From positions 8,618,001-8,682,000 of the forward strand of contig NZ_CP109055.1 in NCBI RefSeq assembly GCF_035975855.1: 64,000 nucleotides of DNA. Reading direction: 5' to 3'. Each line of letters begins with the position of its first letter. Positions within the stretch are counted from its first letter, which is position 1. Source of the DNA: Streptomyces sp. NBC_01304. Its GTDB lineage: Bacteria; Actinomycetota; Actinomycetes; Streptomycetales; Streptomycetaceae. The notes under the pieces are model-generated. The model saw only the letters and a list, made by a program, of their open reading frames with translations. It had not been told where the DNA came from and ran no database searches. Positions 8,488-16,619 of the stretch are shown here, piece after piece. The translations under genes and the position numbers were made by a program.

Positions 8488-8603
8488 GCGGTGACCTCCG
8501 TGGTCGGCCGGGGCGGCTGTCATGCCCACGCACGCTAGCGCGCAGTCCGCCGCCGGGGAACGAACCGGACACGAACGGCCCGGTCAACCCCTTCCCCCGC
8601 TCC

Positions 8604-8622
8604 ATACCGACTGGTTAGTCTG
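8604..8622. promoter_or_regulatory. probable TetR operator, site 1
   Basis: ATACCGACTGGTTAGTCTG lies 60 bases before the SDR start. Its left half is identical to the perfect inverted repeat at 15016-15033 in front of the acyl-CoA dehydrogenase operon; the right half is degenerate. Because a TetR gene ends the operon that begins here, self-control plus control of the second operon is the simplest reading. Confidence 0.6.
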
Positions 8623-8681
8623 CGATGGCAGGTCGTAGATCAAGTGGTAGATCACGTCGCAGCTCACGTCGATGGAGACTG

Positions 8682-9461
8682 ATGGTGGACACCGCGCAGG
8701 ACACCGTGCAGGACAAGGCAGTTGTCGTCACCGGAGCGGGCGGCGGCATCGGCGCCGCGCTGGCCCGCCGCTTCGCGGCCGAGGGCGCCCGGGTCGTGGT
8801 CAACGACATCGATCCGGCCAAGGCCAAGTCCGTCGCCGAGGAGTTCGGCGGCATCGCGGTCCCCGGCGACGCCTCCGAAATCGTCGAGCACGCGCGCGAC
8901 GCGCTCGGCGGCACCGTCGACATCTACTGCGCCAACGCCGGCCTCGCCTCGGGCGGCACCGAAGCCGCCGACGAGCAGGTCTGGGCCGCCGCCTGGGACG
9001 TCAATGTGATGGCCCACGTGCGTGCCGCGCACGCGCTGCTGCCCGCCTGGCTTGAGCGCGGCGAGGGCCGCTTCGTCTCCACGGTCTCCGCGGCCGGGCT
9101 GCTCACCATGGTCGGCGCCGCGCCGTACAGCGTCACCAAGCACGGCGCGTACGCCTTCGCCGAGTGGCTCTCGCTCACCTACCGGCACCGCGGCCTCAAG
9201 GTCCACGCGATCTGCCCGCAGGGCGTGCGCACCGACATGCTGACCGCCGCGGGCTCGGCCGGAGACCTGGTGCTCGCGCCGACCGCGATCGAGCCGGAGG
9301 ACGTCGCCGACGCGCTCTTCGCCGGGATCGCGGAGGACCGCTTCCTGATCCTGCCGCACCCCGAGGTGGCCGCGTACTACCAGGCCCGTGCGGCCACCCC
9401 CGACCGCTGGCTGGAGAATATGAACCACATCCAGCAGAAGTGGGAGGGCGCACAGCAGTGA
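8682..9461 (+). CDS. short-chain dehydrogenase/reductase
   Basis: A 259-residue classical SDR: NAD(P)-binding TGAGGGIG near residue 20, NAG near 85, and catalytic Ser with YSVTK near 150. ATG 8682 has GGAG five bases before it. It is the first gene of an operon with an acyl-CoA ligase, overlapping it by four bases (GTGA), and a TetR regulator. Position and operator suggest a step in fatty-acyl, alcohol or steroid-like substrate oxidation; the actual substrate is not visible. The nearby acyl-CoA dehydrogenase operon probably belongs to the same regulon. Confidence 0.85.
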   Translation: MVDTAQDTVQDKAVVVTGAGGGIGAALARRFAAEGARVVVNDIDPAKAKSVAEEFGGIAVPGDASEIVEHARDALGGTVDIYCANAGLASGGTEAADEQVWAAAWDVNVMAHVRAAHALLPAWLERGEGRFVSTVSAAGLLTMVGAAPYSVTKHGAYAFAEWLSLTYRHRGLKVHAICPQGVRTDMLTAAGSAGDLVLAPTAIEPEDVADALFAGIAEDRFLILPHPEVAAYYQARAATPDRWLENMNHIQQKWEGAQQ

Positions 9462-11113
9462 CGACGGGTCTCCGTTACGCCGACAAGCCCTGGCTCGGCC
9501 GCCTGAGCGCAGCCCAGCGCACCAAGGTCACCCCGCCCCCGTCCGTCGTGCACGCCTTCCGCGCGTCCGTCGCCCGGGCCCCCGAGCACACCGCGCTCGC
9601 CTACTTCGACGGCCGCCTCACCTACGCCGAGACCGACGCGCTCTCCGACTCCGTGGCCGGCCACCTCGCCGCCCGCGGCCTCGGCAAGGGCGACCGTGTC
9701 GCGATCATGCTGCAGAACTCCCCGCACTTCGTGCTGGCCCTGCTCGGCGCCTGGAAGGCCGGCGCCACCGTCGTGCCGGTCAACCCCATGTACAAGGCGG
9801 GCGAGGTCCGGCACGTCCTGCACGACGCCGAAGTGACCGCGCTGATCTGCTCCGACCGCGCCTGGGAGAGCCATCTGCGCGAGGCGGCACAGGATTCGCC
9901 GGTACGGATCGTCGTCACGGCCTGCGAACTGGATCTGCAGACCCGCAACGACGCGCGGGTGCTCGGTTTCGAGCGGCTCCCGCAAGCCGACGACGCCGAT
10001 GACCTGCTGACTCTCGCCCACGCGCGCGTGCCCGCCCCCGAGGACCGCGAACTGTCCGCCGAGGACGTCGCGTTGATCAGCTACACCTCGGGCACCAGCG
10101 GGCAGCCCAAGGGCGCCATGAACCTTCAGGGCAACATCACCTACAACGCGGAACGCCAGCGCACCGGCCACCCCCTCGCCGAGGGCGCCACCTACTTCGC
10201 GCTCGCGCCCCTGTTCCACATCACCGGCATGGTCTGCCAGCTCGCCACCTGCCTGGGCAACGCCGGCACCCTCGTCCTCGCCTACCGCTTCGACGCGGGC
10301 GTCGTCCTGGACGCCTTCGCCGAGCACCGGCCCGCCTACACCGTCGGCCCGTCCACCGCCTTCATGGCGCTCGCGGCCCACCCGGCGGTCACCCGCGACC
10401 ACTTCGCGTCGTTCCAGCTCATCTCGTCGGGCGGCGCGCCCCTGCCGCCGGCCCTGGTGGAGAAGTTCCGGGCGGGCTTCGGCCCGTACATCCGCAACGG
10501 CTACGGCCTCACCGAGTGCACCGCGCCCTGCGCCTCCGTGCCCCCGGAGCACGAGGCGCCCGTCGACCCGGTGTCCGGCACCCTCTCGGTCGGCGTGCCC
10601 GGCCCCGAGACGGTCGTCCGGATCATCGACGAGAAGGGCCAGGACGTGCCCTTCGGCGAGCAGGGCGAGATCGCGGTCAGCGGCCCCCAGGTCGTGCCCG
10701 GCTACTGGCGCCGCCCCGAGGCCACCGAAGAGGGCTTTCCCGGCGGTGAACTGCGTACCGGCGACATCGGATTCATGGACAGCGGCGGCTGGCTGTATGT
10801 CGTCGACCGCAAGAAGGACATGATCAACGCGTCCGGGTTCAAGGTCTGGCCGCGCGAGGTCGAGGACGTCCTCTACACCCACCCCGCCGTCCGCGAGGCC
10901 GCCGTCGTGGGCGTGCCCGACACCTATCGGGGCGAGTCCGTGAAGGCCTACGTCAGCCTCCGGCCGGGCACGACCGTGGAGCCGGGCGAGCTCGGCGCGT
11001 ACTGCAAGGAACGCCTTGCCGCGTACAAGTACCCGCGGGAGGTCGAGGTCCTGCCGGAACTGCCGAAGACCACGAGTGGGAAGATCCTCCGGCGGGAACT
11101 GCGTTCCCAGTAA
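9458..11113 (+). CDS. acyl-CoA synthetase (AMP-forming ligase)
   Basis: A 551-residue class I adenylate-forming enzyme that activates a carboxylic acid to acyl-AMP and then acyl-CoA. The P-loop YTSGTSGQPKGA, the AMP-binding YGLTEC, the hinge region GWLYVVDRKKDMI and the C-terminal PKTTSGKILRREL with the catalytic lysine are all intact. The GTG at 9458 overlaps the SDR stop by four bases, so the two are translationally coupled. The family pattern is that of long/medium-chain fatty-acid ligases such as FadD-type enzymes. The chain-length preference cannot be read. Confidence 0.87.
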   Translation: MTTGLRYADKPWLGRLSAAQRTKVTPPPSVVHAFRASVARAPEHTALAYFDGRLTYAETDALSDSVAGHLAARGLGKGDRVAIMLQNSPHFVLALLGAWKAGATVVPVNPMYKAGEVRHVLHDAEVTALICSDRAWESHLREAAQDSPVRIVVTACELDLQTRNDARVLGFERLPQADDADDLLTLAHARVPAPEDRELSAEDVALISYTSGTSGQPKGAMNLQGNITYNAERQRTGHPLAEGATYFALAPLFHITGMVCQLATCLGNAGTLVLAYRFDAGVVLDAFAEHRPAYTVGPSTAFMALAAHPAVTRDHFASFQLISSGGAPLPPALVEKFRAGFGPYIRNGYGLTECTAPCASVPPEHEAPVDPVSGTLSVGVPGPETVVRIIDEKGQDVPFGEQGEIAVSGPQVVPGYWRRPEATEEGFPGGELRTGDIGFMDSGGWLYVVDRKKDMINASGFKVWPREVEDVLYTHPAVREAAVVGVPDTYRGESVKAYVSLRPGTTVEPGELGAYCKERLAAYKYPREVEVLPELPKTTSGKILRRELRSQ

Positions 11114-11151
11114 GCGTTTGTGCGAAGCGGTTGCACGAAGCGTCTGTACGA
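11113..11151. repeat. 13-bp tandem repeat, three copies, at a stop codon
   Basis: AGCGTTTGTGCGA, AGCGGTTGCACGA and AGCGTCTGTACGA follow one another. The first A is the last base of the ligase stop codon, and the array ends 16 bases before the TetR start, so it forms most of the intercistronic spacer. Confidence 0.75.
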
Positions 11152-11167
11152 AAGGAAGGTGGCGGCA

Positions 11168-11776
11168 GTGGCCAGAGCAGCGCAAGCCAAAGCAACGGAG
11201 CCGGACAGCACGCCCGTCCCGCAGCGACTCCTGGCCACCGCCACCCGGCTCTTCGCCGAGCAGGGCTACGACCGCACCTCGGTGCAGGAGATCGTCGAGG
11301 CGGCAGGCGTCACCAAGGGGGCCCTGTACCACTACTTCGGCTCCAAGGAAGACCTGCTGCACGAGGTCTACGCGCGCGTGCTGCGCGTTCAGCAGGAGCG
11401 CCTCGACGCGGTCGCGGGCGGGGACGACCCGGTCGAAAAGCGGCTGCGGGACGCGGCAGCGGACGTCGTGGTCACCACCATCGACCACCTCGACGACGCG
11501 TCGATCTTCTTCCGCTCCATGCACCACCTGAGCCCGGAGAAGAACAAGCAGGTGCGCGCCGAGCGCCGCCGCTATCACGAGCGGTTCCGCGCGCTGATCG
11601 AGGAGGGCCAGAAGACCGGCGTCTTCTCCACCGCGACGCCGGCCGACCTGGTGGTGGACTACCACTTCGGCTCCGTCCACCACCTGTCGACGTGGTACCG
11701 GCCCGACGGGCCGCTCACGCCCGAGGAACTGGCCGACCACCTGGCGGACCTGCTCCTTCGGGCGCTGCGCCCGTAG
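11168..11776 (+). CDS. TetR/AcrR family regulator of an acyl-CoA metabolism regulon
   Basis: A 202-residue repressor. The N-terminal helix-turn-helix is clear: LLATATRLFAEQGYDRTSVQEIVEAAGVTKGALYHYFGSKEDLL, residues about 18-62. The C-terminal helical half is a ligand and dimer domain. GTG 11168 is preferred over in-frame starts further 5' because AAGGAAGG lies about eight bases before it. It is the third gene of the SDR-ligase operon. Two similar palindromes, before this operon and before the acyl-CoA dehydrogenase operon, are its likely targets. An acyl-CoA ligand is an inference from the regulated genes. Confidence 0.82.
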   Translation: MARAAQAKATEPDSTPVPQRLLATATRLFAEQGYDRTSVQEIVEAAGVTKGALYHYFGSKEDLLHEVYARVLRVQQERLDAVAGGDDPVEKRLRDAAADVVVTTIDHLDDASIFFRSMHHLSPEKNKQVRAERRRYHERFRALIEEGQKTGVFSTATPADLVVDYHFGSVHHLSTWYRPDGPLTPEELADHLADLLLRALRP

Positions 11777-11786
11777 ACCCGCGAGA

Positions 11787-11818
11787 AAGGCCCGGACCCC
11801 CCATGGGGTCCGGGCCTT
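11787..11818. terminator. strong bidirectional hairpin
   Basis: Perfect 14-bp stem AAGGCCCGGACCCC / GGGGTCCGGGCCTT with a four-base loop, placed between the convergent TetR and acetate-transporter genes. Confidence 0.85.
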
Positions 11819-11830
11819 CGACGCGAGCGA

Positions 11831-12487
11831 TCAGCCGAGCGGCAGCGCCTTGCGGCCCCAGGTCTCGTTGGTGACGACCGCGAACGAGGTGTACCAGGCG
11901 GCCACCGCACAGATCAGGCCGAGCCAGCCGCCGATGTGGCCGAGCGCGGTGGTCTGCGTCAGGTCGCCAAGCGCGAGGAACAGGAACGTAAGGGTCAGCG
12001 AGACGAAGACGATTCGGTGCGCGAGGTCCAGCTTCATGGCGGCCACGGTCATGTACAGCGTGAAGACGAACCAGGCGATCAGGAAGAGCCCGGTCGCGAG
12101 GTGGGCGTCGGCCGCGGGCAGGCCGGGCACGACGAACTTCACGTAACCCGCGAAGGCCATCCAGAACGCGCCGTACGAGACGAACGCGGTGGTGGCGAAG
12201 GTGTTGCCGCGGCGGAACTCGAAGAGACCGGCGACGAACTGCGCGAGCCCGCCGTAGAACAGGGCGAGCGGCAGCACGACGGCGCTGAGCGCCGCATTCG
12301 AGATCAGCCCCGAGTTGAACATGCTGAGCACGAACGTGGTCGTCGCGAAGGCCGCGAGACCGAGCGGGCCGGGGTTGCCGAGCTTCGGCGCGGGCGCGGC
12401 CACGACGGCCGGAGCGGGAGCCGCGGCGGGCGCTTCGGCGCGGGCCGCAGCGCAGGAAGAGGGTGCTTCAAGCAGGGCGCTGGACAT
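11831..12487 (-). CDS. SatP/YaaH (GPR1/FUN34) family acetate transporter
   Basis: A 218-residue membrane protein with an Ala/Pro-rich N-terminal tail of about 35 residues and then six hydrophobic helices. KLGNPGPLGLAAFATTTFVL matches the family's NPAPLGL signature. FRRGNTFATTAFVSYGAFW is the second conserved block. Members carry acetate or succinate with protons. The ATG at 12487 has no clear Shine-Dalgarno sequence. The gene lies between the two operons of the presumed TetR regulon, but no copy of their operator precedes it, so co-regulation is not supported. Confidence 0.82.
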   Translation of the reverse strand: MSSALLEAPSSCAAARAEAPAAAPAPAVVAAPAPKLGNPGPLGLAAFATTTFVLSMFNSGLISNAALSAVVLPLALFYGGLAQFVAGLFEFRRGNTFATTAFVSYGAFWMAFAGYVKFVVPGLPAADAHLATGLFLIAWFVFTLYMTVAAMKLDLAHRIVFVSLTLTFLFLALGDLTQTTALGHIGGWLGLICAVAAWYTSFAVVTNETWGRKALPLG

Positions 12488-12558
12488 GGCAGAGGGGACA
12501 CTTTCACTCGACGACCTTCCAACGTTACGCAGGCCGCCGGAGCACACCCGCACGGCGA

Positions 12559-12602
12559 AGGGCCCGTCTCCCCGGGCTTGAGTCGCCAGGAAGACGGGCC
12601 CT
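12559..12602. terminator. hairpin downstream of the acyl-CoA dehydrogenase operon
   Basis: Perfect 11-bp stem AGGGCCCGTCT / AGACGGGCCCT with a 22-base loop, between two genes on the reverse strand. Confidence 0.6.
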
Positions 12603-12615
12603 AAGTCCCGAAAGG

Positions 12616-12748
12616 CCGGTCAGAGGTACTGCTGCCGGGCTCAGCGGCGCTGCTCGCCGGGCTCAGCGATGCAGCTCGGCGGGCTCAGCGATGCCGCTGT
12701 ACTGCTCGCCGGGCGAAGCGGTACCGCTCGCCGGTCAGAGGTACTGCT
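12616..12748. repeat. repeat-rich tract duplicating a gene 3' end
   Basis: CCGGTCAGAGGTACTGCT is present exactly at 12616-12633 and 12731-12748. The second copy spans the last codons and stop of the acyl-CoA dehydrogenase gene. The stretch between holds four imperfect copies of a GGGCTCAGCGATGC-like unit. Confidence 0.8.
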
Positions 12749-13949
12749 TGATCTCCCGCCGCGCCAGCGACCGCTGATGCACCTCGTCAGGACCGTCCGC
12801 CAGCTTCAGCGTCCGCGCCCCCGCCCACAGTTCGGCCAGCGGGAAGTCCTGGCTCACCCCACCCGCACCGTGCAGCTGCACCGCACGGTCGATGATGTCG
12901 ACGACCGTACGCGGCGTAGCGATCTTGATGGCCTGGATCTCGGTGTGCGCGCCCCTGTTGCCGACGGTGTCCATCAGCCAGGCGGTCTTCAGGACGAGGA
13001 GCCGCAGCTGCTCCACCGCCACCCGGGCATCCGCGATCCACGTCTGCACGACGCCCTGCTGGGCGAGGGACTTGCCGAAGGCCGTACGCGACACCGCTCG
13101 CCTGCACATCAGCTCGATGGCCCGCTCCGCCATGCCGATCAGCCGCATGCAGTGATGGATCCGGCCCGGACCGAGCCTCGCCTGGGCGATGGCGAAGCCG
13201 CCGCCCTCCTCGCCGATCAGGTTGGTCACCGGCACCCTGACCTGGTCGAAGACGACCTCCGCGTGCCCGCCGTGCCAGTGGTCCTCGTACCCGTACACGG
13301 TCATCGCGCGCTTCACGGTGAGACCCGGGGTGTCCCGAGGCACCAGCACCATCGACTGCTGACGGCGCACATCGGCGCCGTCCGGGTCGGTCTTGCCCAT
13401 CACGATGAAGATCTTGCAGTGCGGGTTCATCGCGCCGGAGATATACCACTTGCGGCCGGTGATGACGTACTCGTCACCTTCGCGCTCGATCCGGGTCTCG
13501 ATGTTCGTCGCGTCCGACGAGGCGACCTCGGGTTCGGTCATGGCGAACGCCGACCGGATCTCGCCCGCGAGCAGCGGCTCCAGCCACTGCTTCTGCTGCT
13601 GCTCGTTGCCGAACTGGGCGAGGACCTCCATGTTCCCGGTGTCCGGCGCCGCACAGTTCAGTGCGGTCGGCGCCAACTGCGGGGCGCGCCCGGTGATTTC
13701 GGCGAGCGGCGCGTACTGCAGGTTCGTCAGCCCCGCGCCGTGCTCGGCATCGGGCAGGAAGAGGTTCCACAGCCCCTGCCGGCGCGCCTCCGCCTTGAGG
13801 TCCTCGACGATCTGCGGGGTGTCCCAGGGCGAGTCGAGGAGGGCGTGCTGCTCGTGCATCACGGCCTGCGCCGGATAGACGTACTCGTCCATGAAGGCCA
13901 GGAGCTTGGTGCGCAGTTCTTCGGTACGTGCGTCGAAAGCGAAGTCCAT
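12735..13949 (-). CDS. acyl-CoA dehydrogenase, ACAD10/11-like
   Basis: A 404-residue FAD enzyme that desaturates acyl-CoA at C2-C3. The conserved blocks are AFAMTEPEVASSDATN, GRKWYISGAMNP, GEEGGGFAIAQARLGPGRIHHC, RTAFGKSLAQQG and a C-terminal QLHGAGGVSQDFPLAELWAGARTL. The catalytic base in this subgroup is expected in that late region, but I cannot assign it with certainty. It follows the APH-fold gene by nine bases, a pairing typical of the ACAD11 type, where both activities act on hydroxyacyl-CoAs. Its final codons are part of a repeat. Confidence 0.87.
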   Translation of the reverse strand: MDFAFDARTEELRTKLLAFMDEYVYPAQAVMHEQHALLDSPWDTPQIVEDLKAEARRQGLWNLFLPDAEHGAGLTNLQYAPLAEITGRAPQLAPTALNCAAPDTGNMEVLAQFGNEQQQKQWLEPLLAGEIRSAFAMTEPEVASSDATNIETRIEREGDEYVITGRKWYISGAMNPHCKIFIVMGKTDPDGADVRRQQSMVLVPRDTPGLTVKRAMTVYGYEDHWHGGHAEVVFDQVRVPVTNLIGEEGGGFAIAQARLGPGRIHHCMRLIGMAERAIELMCRRAVSRTAFGKSLAQQGVVQTWIADARVAVEQLRLLVLKTAWLMDTVGNRGAHTEIQAIKIATPRTVVDIIDRAVQLHGAGGVSQDFPLAELWAGARTLKLADGPDEVHQRSLARREIKQYL

Positions 13950-13958
13950 GAGCGGGGG

Positions 13959-14981
13959 TCAGCCTTCCTGGAGGGTGGTCAGACCGTGGTCGATGAAGAC
14001 GGGGACGAGCTCGCCGATGTGGTCGAAGCCGGGGCCGACCGTCTGGCCGAGCGTGTAGCGGTAGTGGATGCCCTCGAGGATCACGGCGAGCTTGAACCAG
14101 GCGAACGCCGTGTACCAGGAGACGGCCGAGACGTCCCGGCCCGAGCGGGCCGCGTACCGCTCGATCAGCTCCTGAGGTGAGGGGTGGCCGGGGGCCGAAG
14201 CGGTCGTGCTGATAGGCGAGTTCGGGATCTCCAGCTTGGCGCTGTACATCACGATCAGGCCGAGGTCGGTCAGCGGATCGCCGAGCGTCGACATCTCCCA
14301 GTCGAGGACGGCCCGGATGCGGTCGTCGTCGCCGATCAGGACGTTGTCGAGCCGGTAGTCGCCGTGCACGACGGTCGGCGCGGGGGACTGCGGCAGGGAA
14401 CGGCCGAGTGCCGCGTGCAGCTCGTCGATCCCGGCGAGCTCGCGGTTGCGCGAGGCGTCCAACTGCTTGCCCCAGCGCTGAAGTTGCCGGTCCAGGAAGC
14501 CCTCGGGCCGGCCGAAGTCGCCGAGGCCGACCGCCGCCGGGTCGACCGCGTGCAGGTCGACCAGCGTGTCCACGAGGTTGAGGCAGGCGTCACGGGTGCG
14601 CTCGGGGCCGATCGCGTCGAGCTCCTGGGCGGTGCGGTACGGGGTGCCGTCCACGAACTCCATGACGTAGAACGGCGACCCGATCACCGACTCGTCCTCG
14701 CAAAGGAGCACCGTGGTCGGCACCGGCACCGCCGTGTCGCGCAGGGAGCTGATCACGCGGTGCTCGCGCTTCATGTCGTGCGCCGTGGCCAGGACGTGCC
14801 CCAGCGGCGGGCGCCGCACCACCCAGCGGGAGACCCCGTCGGTCACGGCGTACGTCAGGTTCGACCGCCCGCCCTGGATCAGCCGGGCCTCGAGCGGCCC
14901 GCGCACCAGACCGGGCCGCTCGGCGTCGAGATGGCCGCGCAAACGGTCCAGGTCGAGACCCGGGGGCTGCTCTGAGCTCAT
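13959..14981 (-). CDS. APH-fold phosphotransferase (ACAD10/11 kinase-domain type)
   Basis: A 340-residue aminoglycoside-phosphotransferase-like protein with a Brenner motif VVHGDYRLDNVL near residue 205 and the metal-binding VLDWEMSTLGDPLTDLG. GAGGAG precedes ATG 14981. It is the first gene of an operon with the acyl-CoA dehydrogenase. In animal ACAD10/11 the equivalent domain is fused to the dehydrogenase and phosphorylates 4-hydroxyacyl-CoA; that role is a reasonable inference here. No sign links it to drug resistance. Confidence 0.8.
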   Translation of the reverse strand: MSSEQPPGLDLDRLRGHLDAERPGLVRGPLEARLIQGGRSNLTYAVTDGVSRWVVRRPPLGHVLATAHDMKREHRVISSLRDTAVPVPTTVLLCEDESVIGSPFYVMEFVDGTPYRTAQELDAIGPERTRDACLNLVDTLVDLHAVDPAAVGLGDFGRPEGFLDRQLQRWGKQLDASRNRELAGIDELHAALGRSLPQSPAPTVVHGDYRLDNVLIGDDDRIRAVLDWEMSTLGDPLTDLGLIVMYSAKLEIPNSPISTTASAPGHPSPQELIERYAARSGRDVSAVSWYTAFAWFKLAVILEGIHYRYTLGQTVGPGFDHIGELVPVFIDHGLTTLQEG

Positions 14982-15015
14982 ACTTCGCTCCTCGTGTCGG
15001 TCACTGAGAAGTATG

Positions 15016-15033
15016 ATGCCGACCAGTCGGTAT
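15016..15033. promoter_or_regulatory. probable TetR operator, site 2
   Basis: ATGCCGACCAGTCGGTAT is a nearly perfect inverted repeat (core CCGAC-2-GTCGG with flanking AT) 35 bases before the APH-type gene. Site 1 at 8604 shares ATACCGACTGGT with it. Confidence 0.65.
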
Positions 15034-15111
15034 GCCGTCCAGTGCGGGAACGGAAAGTGATCGGATTCTCGCCCCCTCCGCAGGCGGAATCAGCCGGAAT
15101 CGGCGGTCGGG

Positions 15112-15165
15112 CCCTCGAACCCTCGAACCGTCGAGCGGGAGCGGGAGCGGGAGCCGGAGCCGGAG
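15112..15165. repeat. stacked 8-bp and 6-bp tandem repeats beside a stop codon
   Basis: Three 8-base units (CCCTCGAA twice, then CCGTCGAG) are followed without a gap by five 6-base units (CGGGAG three times, CCGGAG twice). The array ends one base before the stop codon of the reverse-strand MBL gene. Confidence 0.8.
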
Positions 15166-15166
15166 G

Positions 15167-16081
15167 TCAGGCGTGGCAGGCCACCATCTCCCCGCCGTTC
15201 ATCACCGCCATGTCCCCGAACGCCTGGGCCGCGTCGAGCCGCACCCCCTCGGGCCGCCCGTCCAGCTCCGCGTACGCCCGATGCAGGTTCGCCACGAACC
15301 GCTCGCTCTCCTGCCACTTGCCGAACTCGCCCAGATCGGTGGCCTGCGCCGCCTCCAGTGGAGTGCGGCCCGCGGCGTGCGCCTCCTGGGCGGTGTCCGC
15401 GACGAAGCGGAGATAGCGCTCCGTGCGGTCGTACGCGGACGGGTCGGTCACCGGGCCGTGGCCGGGCACGACCACGCGGGCGTCCAGCTCGCGCAGCAGG
15501 TCGAGGGCGCGCAGCGAGCCGCTGACCGAGCCCATCAGGAGGAACGGCGTACCGCCCTCGAAGATCAGGTCGCCGGTGAACAGGATGCGCTGCTCGGGCA
15601 GCCACACCACCGAGTCGCCGGTCGTGTGCGCGACGCCGCCGGGGTGGATCACCTGCGTCTCGATGTCGCCGGTGTGCAGGGTGAGGCGGTCGGTGTACGT
15701 GAGGTCGGCGGCCTTGGTGCGGATGTCGCCGAAGTCGGTCTGGGGCCACAGGAGATGGAGCTGGAGGCCGGCGTCGAGCACCTCGCGGCGGCAGCTCTCG
15801 TGCGACACGATCGTCGCTTGCGGCGCGAACACCGCGTTGCCGTAGGTGTGGTCCCCGTGGTGATGCGTGTTCACGACGATGCCGGGCGGCGCGGCGCCCG
15901 TGGCCAGCAACGCCTCGCGCAGTGCGTGGGTGCGGCGCTCGGTGGCGGCGGTGTCGATGAGCAGGGTCTTCGGCCCGTCGCTGACGAAGCCCGCGTTGTT
16001 CAGGCACCAGCCGCCGTCGGGCTGGACGTAGGCGTGCACGCCGGGCGCGAGTTCGGTGGCGTACGGCTCTGCAGCGGACAT
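15167..16081 (-). CDS. MBL-fold metallo-hydrolase
   Basis: A 304-residue cytoplasmic metallo-beta-lactamase-fold protein: THHHGDHTYGN near residue 75 (HxHxDH), HPGGVAHTTGDSVVWLP, FTGDLIFEGGTP and VVPGHGPV supply the remaining metal ligands. GGGGGA precedes the ATG at 16081. No signal peptide is present. The substrate is unknown; the subgroup often resembles alkylsulfatase-like or quinoprotein-relay hydrolases. It lies next to the acyl-CoA dehydrogenase operon on the same strand but beyond a repeat array, so it is probably independent. Confidence 0.82.
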   Translation of the reverse strand: MSAAEPYATELAPGVHAYVQPDGGWCLNNAGFVSDGPKTLLIDTAATERRTHALREALLATGAAPPGIVVNTHHHGDHTYGNAVFAPQATIVSHESCRREVLDAGLQLHLLWPQTDFGDIRTKAADLTYTDRLTLHTGDIETQVIHPGGVAHTTGDSVVWLPEQRILFTGDLIFEGGTPFLLMGSVSGSLRALDLLRELDARVVVPGHGPVTDPSAYDRTERYLRFVADTAQEAHAAGRTPLEAAQATDLGEFGKWQESERFVANLHRAYAELDGRPEGVRLDAAQAFGDMAVMNGGEMVACHA

Positions 16082-16197
16082 GACGTTCCCCCGAAATCCT
16101 TGTCCTGACCTGTGGTTCTGACTTGTGGTCCTGACTACCGCGTCAGATCTTGCCAGTCGGGGTGGATTCGGGGGAAGTCGAGGGTGTGCGGGGCGAG

Positions 16198-16494
16198 TTA
16201 GTGGTCGTCCCAGTGCCCGTCGTGCTCGGCGTGCCGGTGTCCGTCGTGCACGTAGTCGACGTGGTCGCCGTGCGGGACGGCCTCGTGCCCGCAGTCCGCG
16301 CCGTGCTCGTGCGCGTGCCCGTCGTGCGCGACGTGCGCGCTCGGCTCGCACTCGTCCCAGTGCCCGGAGTGCTGCCGGTGCAGATGCCCGTCGTGCGCGT
16401 AGTCCACGTGGTCGCCGTGCGGCACCTCGGGGTGACCGCACGCCGGGCCGTGGGCGTGCTCGTGGGTGGGGTGCTCCTGGTGGAGGGTGGTCAT
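16198..16494 (-). CDS. histidine-rich metal-binding protein with internal duplication
   Basis: A 98-residue protein of which almost a third is histidine. Two homologous halves of about 30 residues each contain CGH, PHGDHVDYxHDGHxH and HDGHWD. The histidines and paired cysteines could bind several zinc, nickel or copper ions. ATG 16494 is chosen over a GTG three codons earlier because AAGGTGA lies eight bases before it. No signal peptide is present, so it is a likely cytoplasmic metal buffer. Such proteins occur widely in Streptomyces; the metal is not known from context. Confidence 0.78.
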   Translation of the reverse strand: MTTLHQEHPTHEHAHGPACGHPEVPHGDHVDYAHDGHLHRQHSGHWDECEPSAHVAHDGHAHEHGADCGHEAVPHGDHVDYVHDGHRHAEHDGHWDDH

Positions 16495-16619
16495 GCTGCT
16501 CACCTTCGGGGGTGCTGGGGACTGACCACCTCAAGCTAGTCCGAAATGCCCATATTTTTGGGGAGTGGCGCTCGAAAATCGTGTGACCAGGAGGTGCTGC
16601 GAGTGCTGGAGTTGCTGTC

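Noticed and set aside
9377..11740. 787-codon open frame on the reverse strand opposite the acyl-CoA ligase and TetR genes
   Set aside because: It is a GC-bias shadow: the forward strand shows complete enzyme and helix-turn-helix motifs with proper starts, while the reverse product has no recognisable domain.
13959..14981. Aminoglycoside resistance kinase
   Set aside because: The APH fold is present, but operon pairing with an acyl-CoA dehydrogenase and the shared TetR-type operator point to acyl metabolism.
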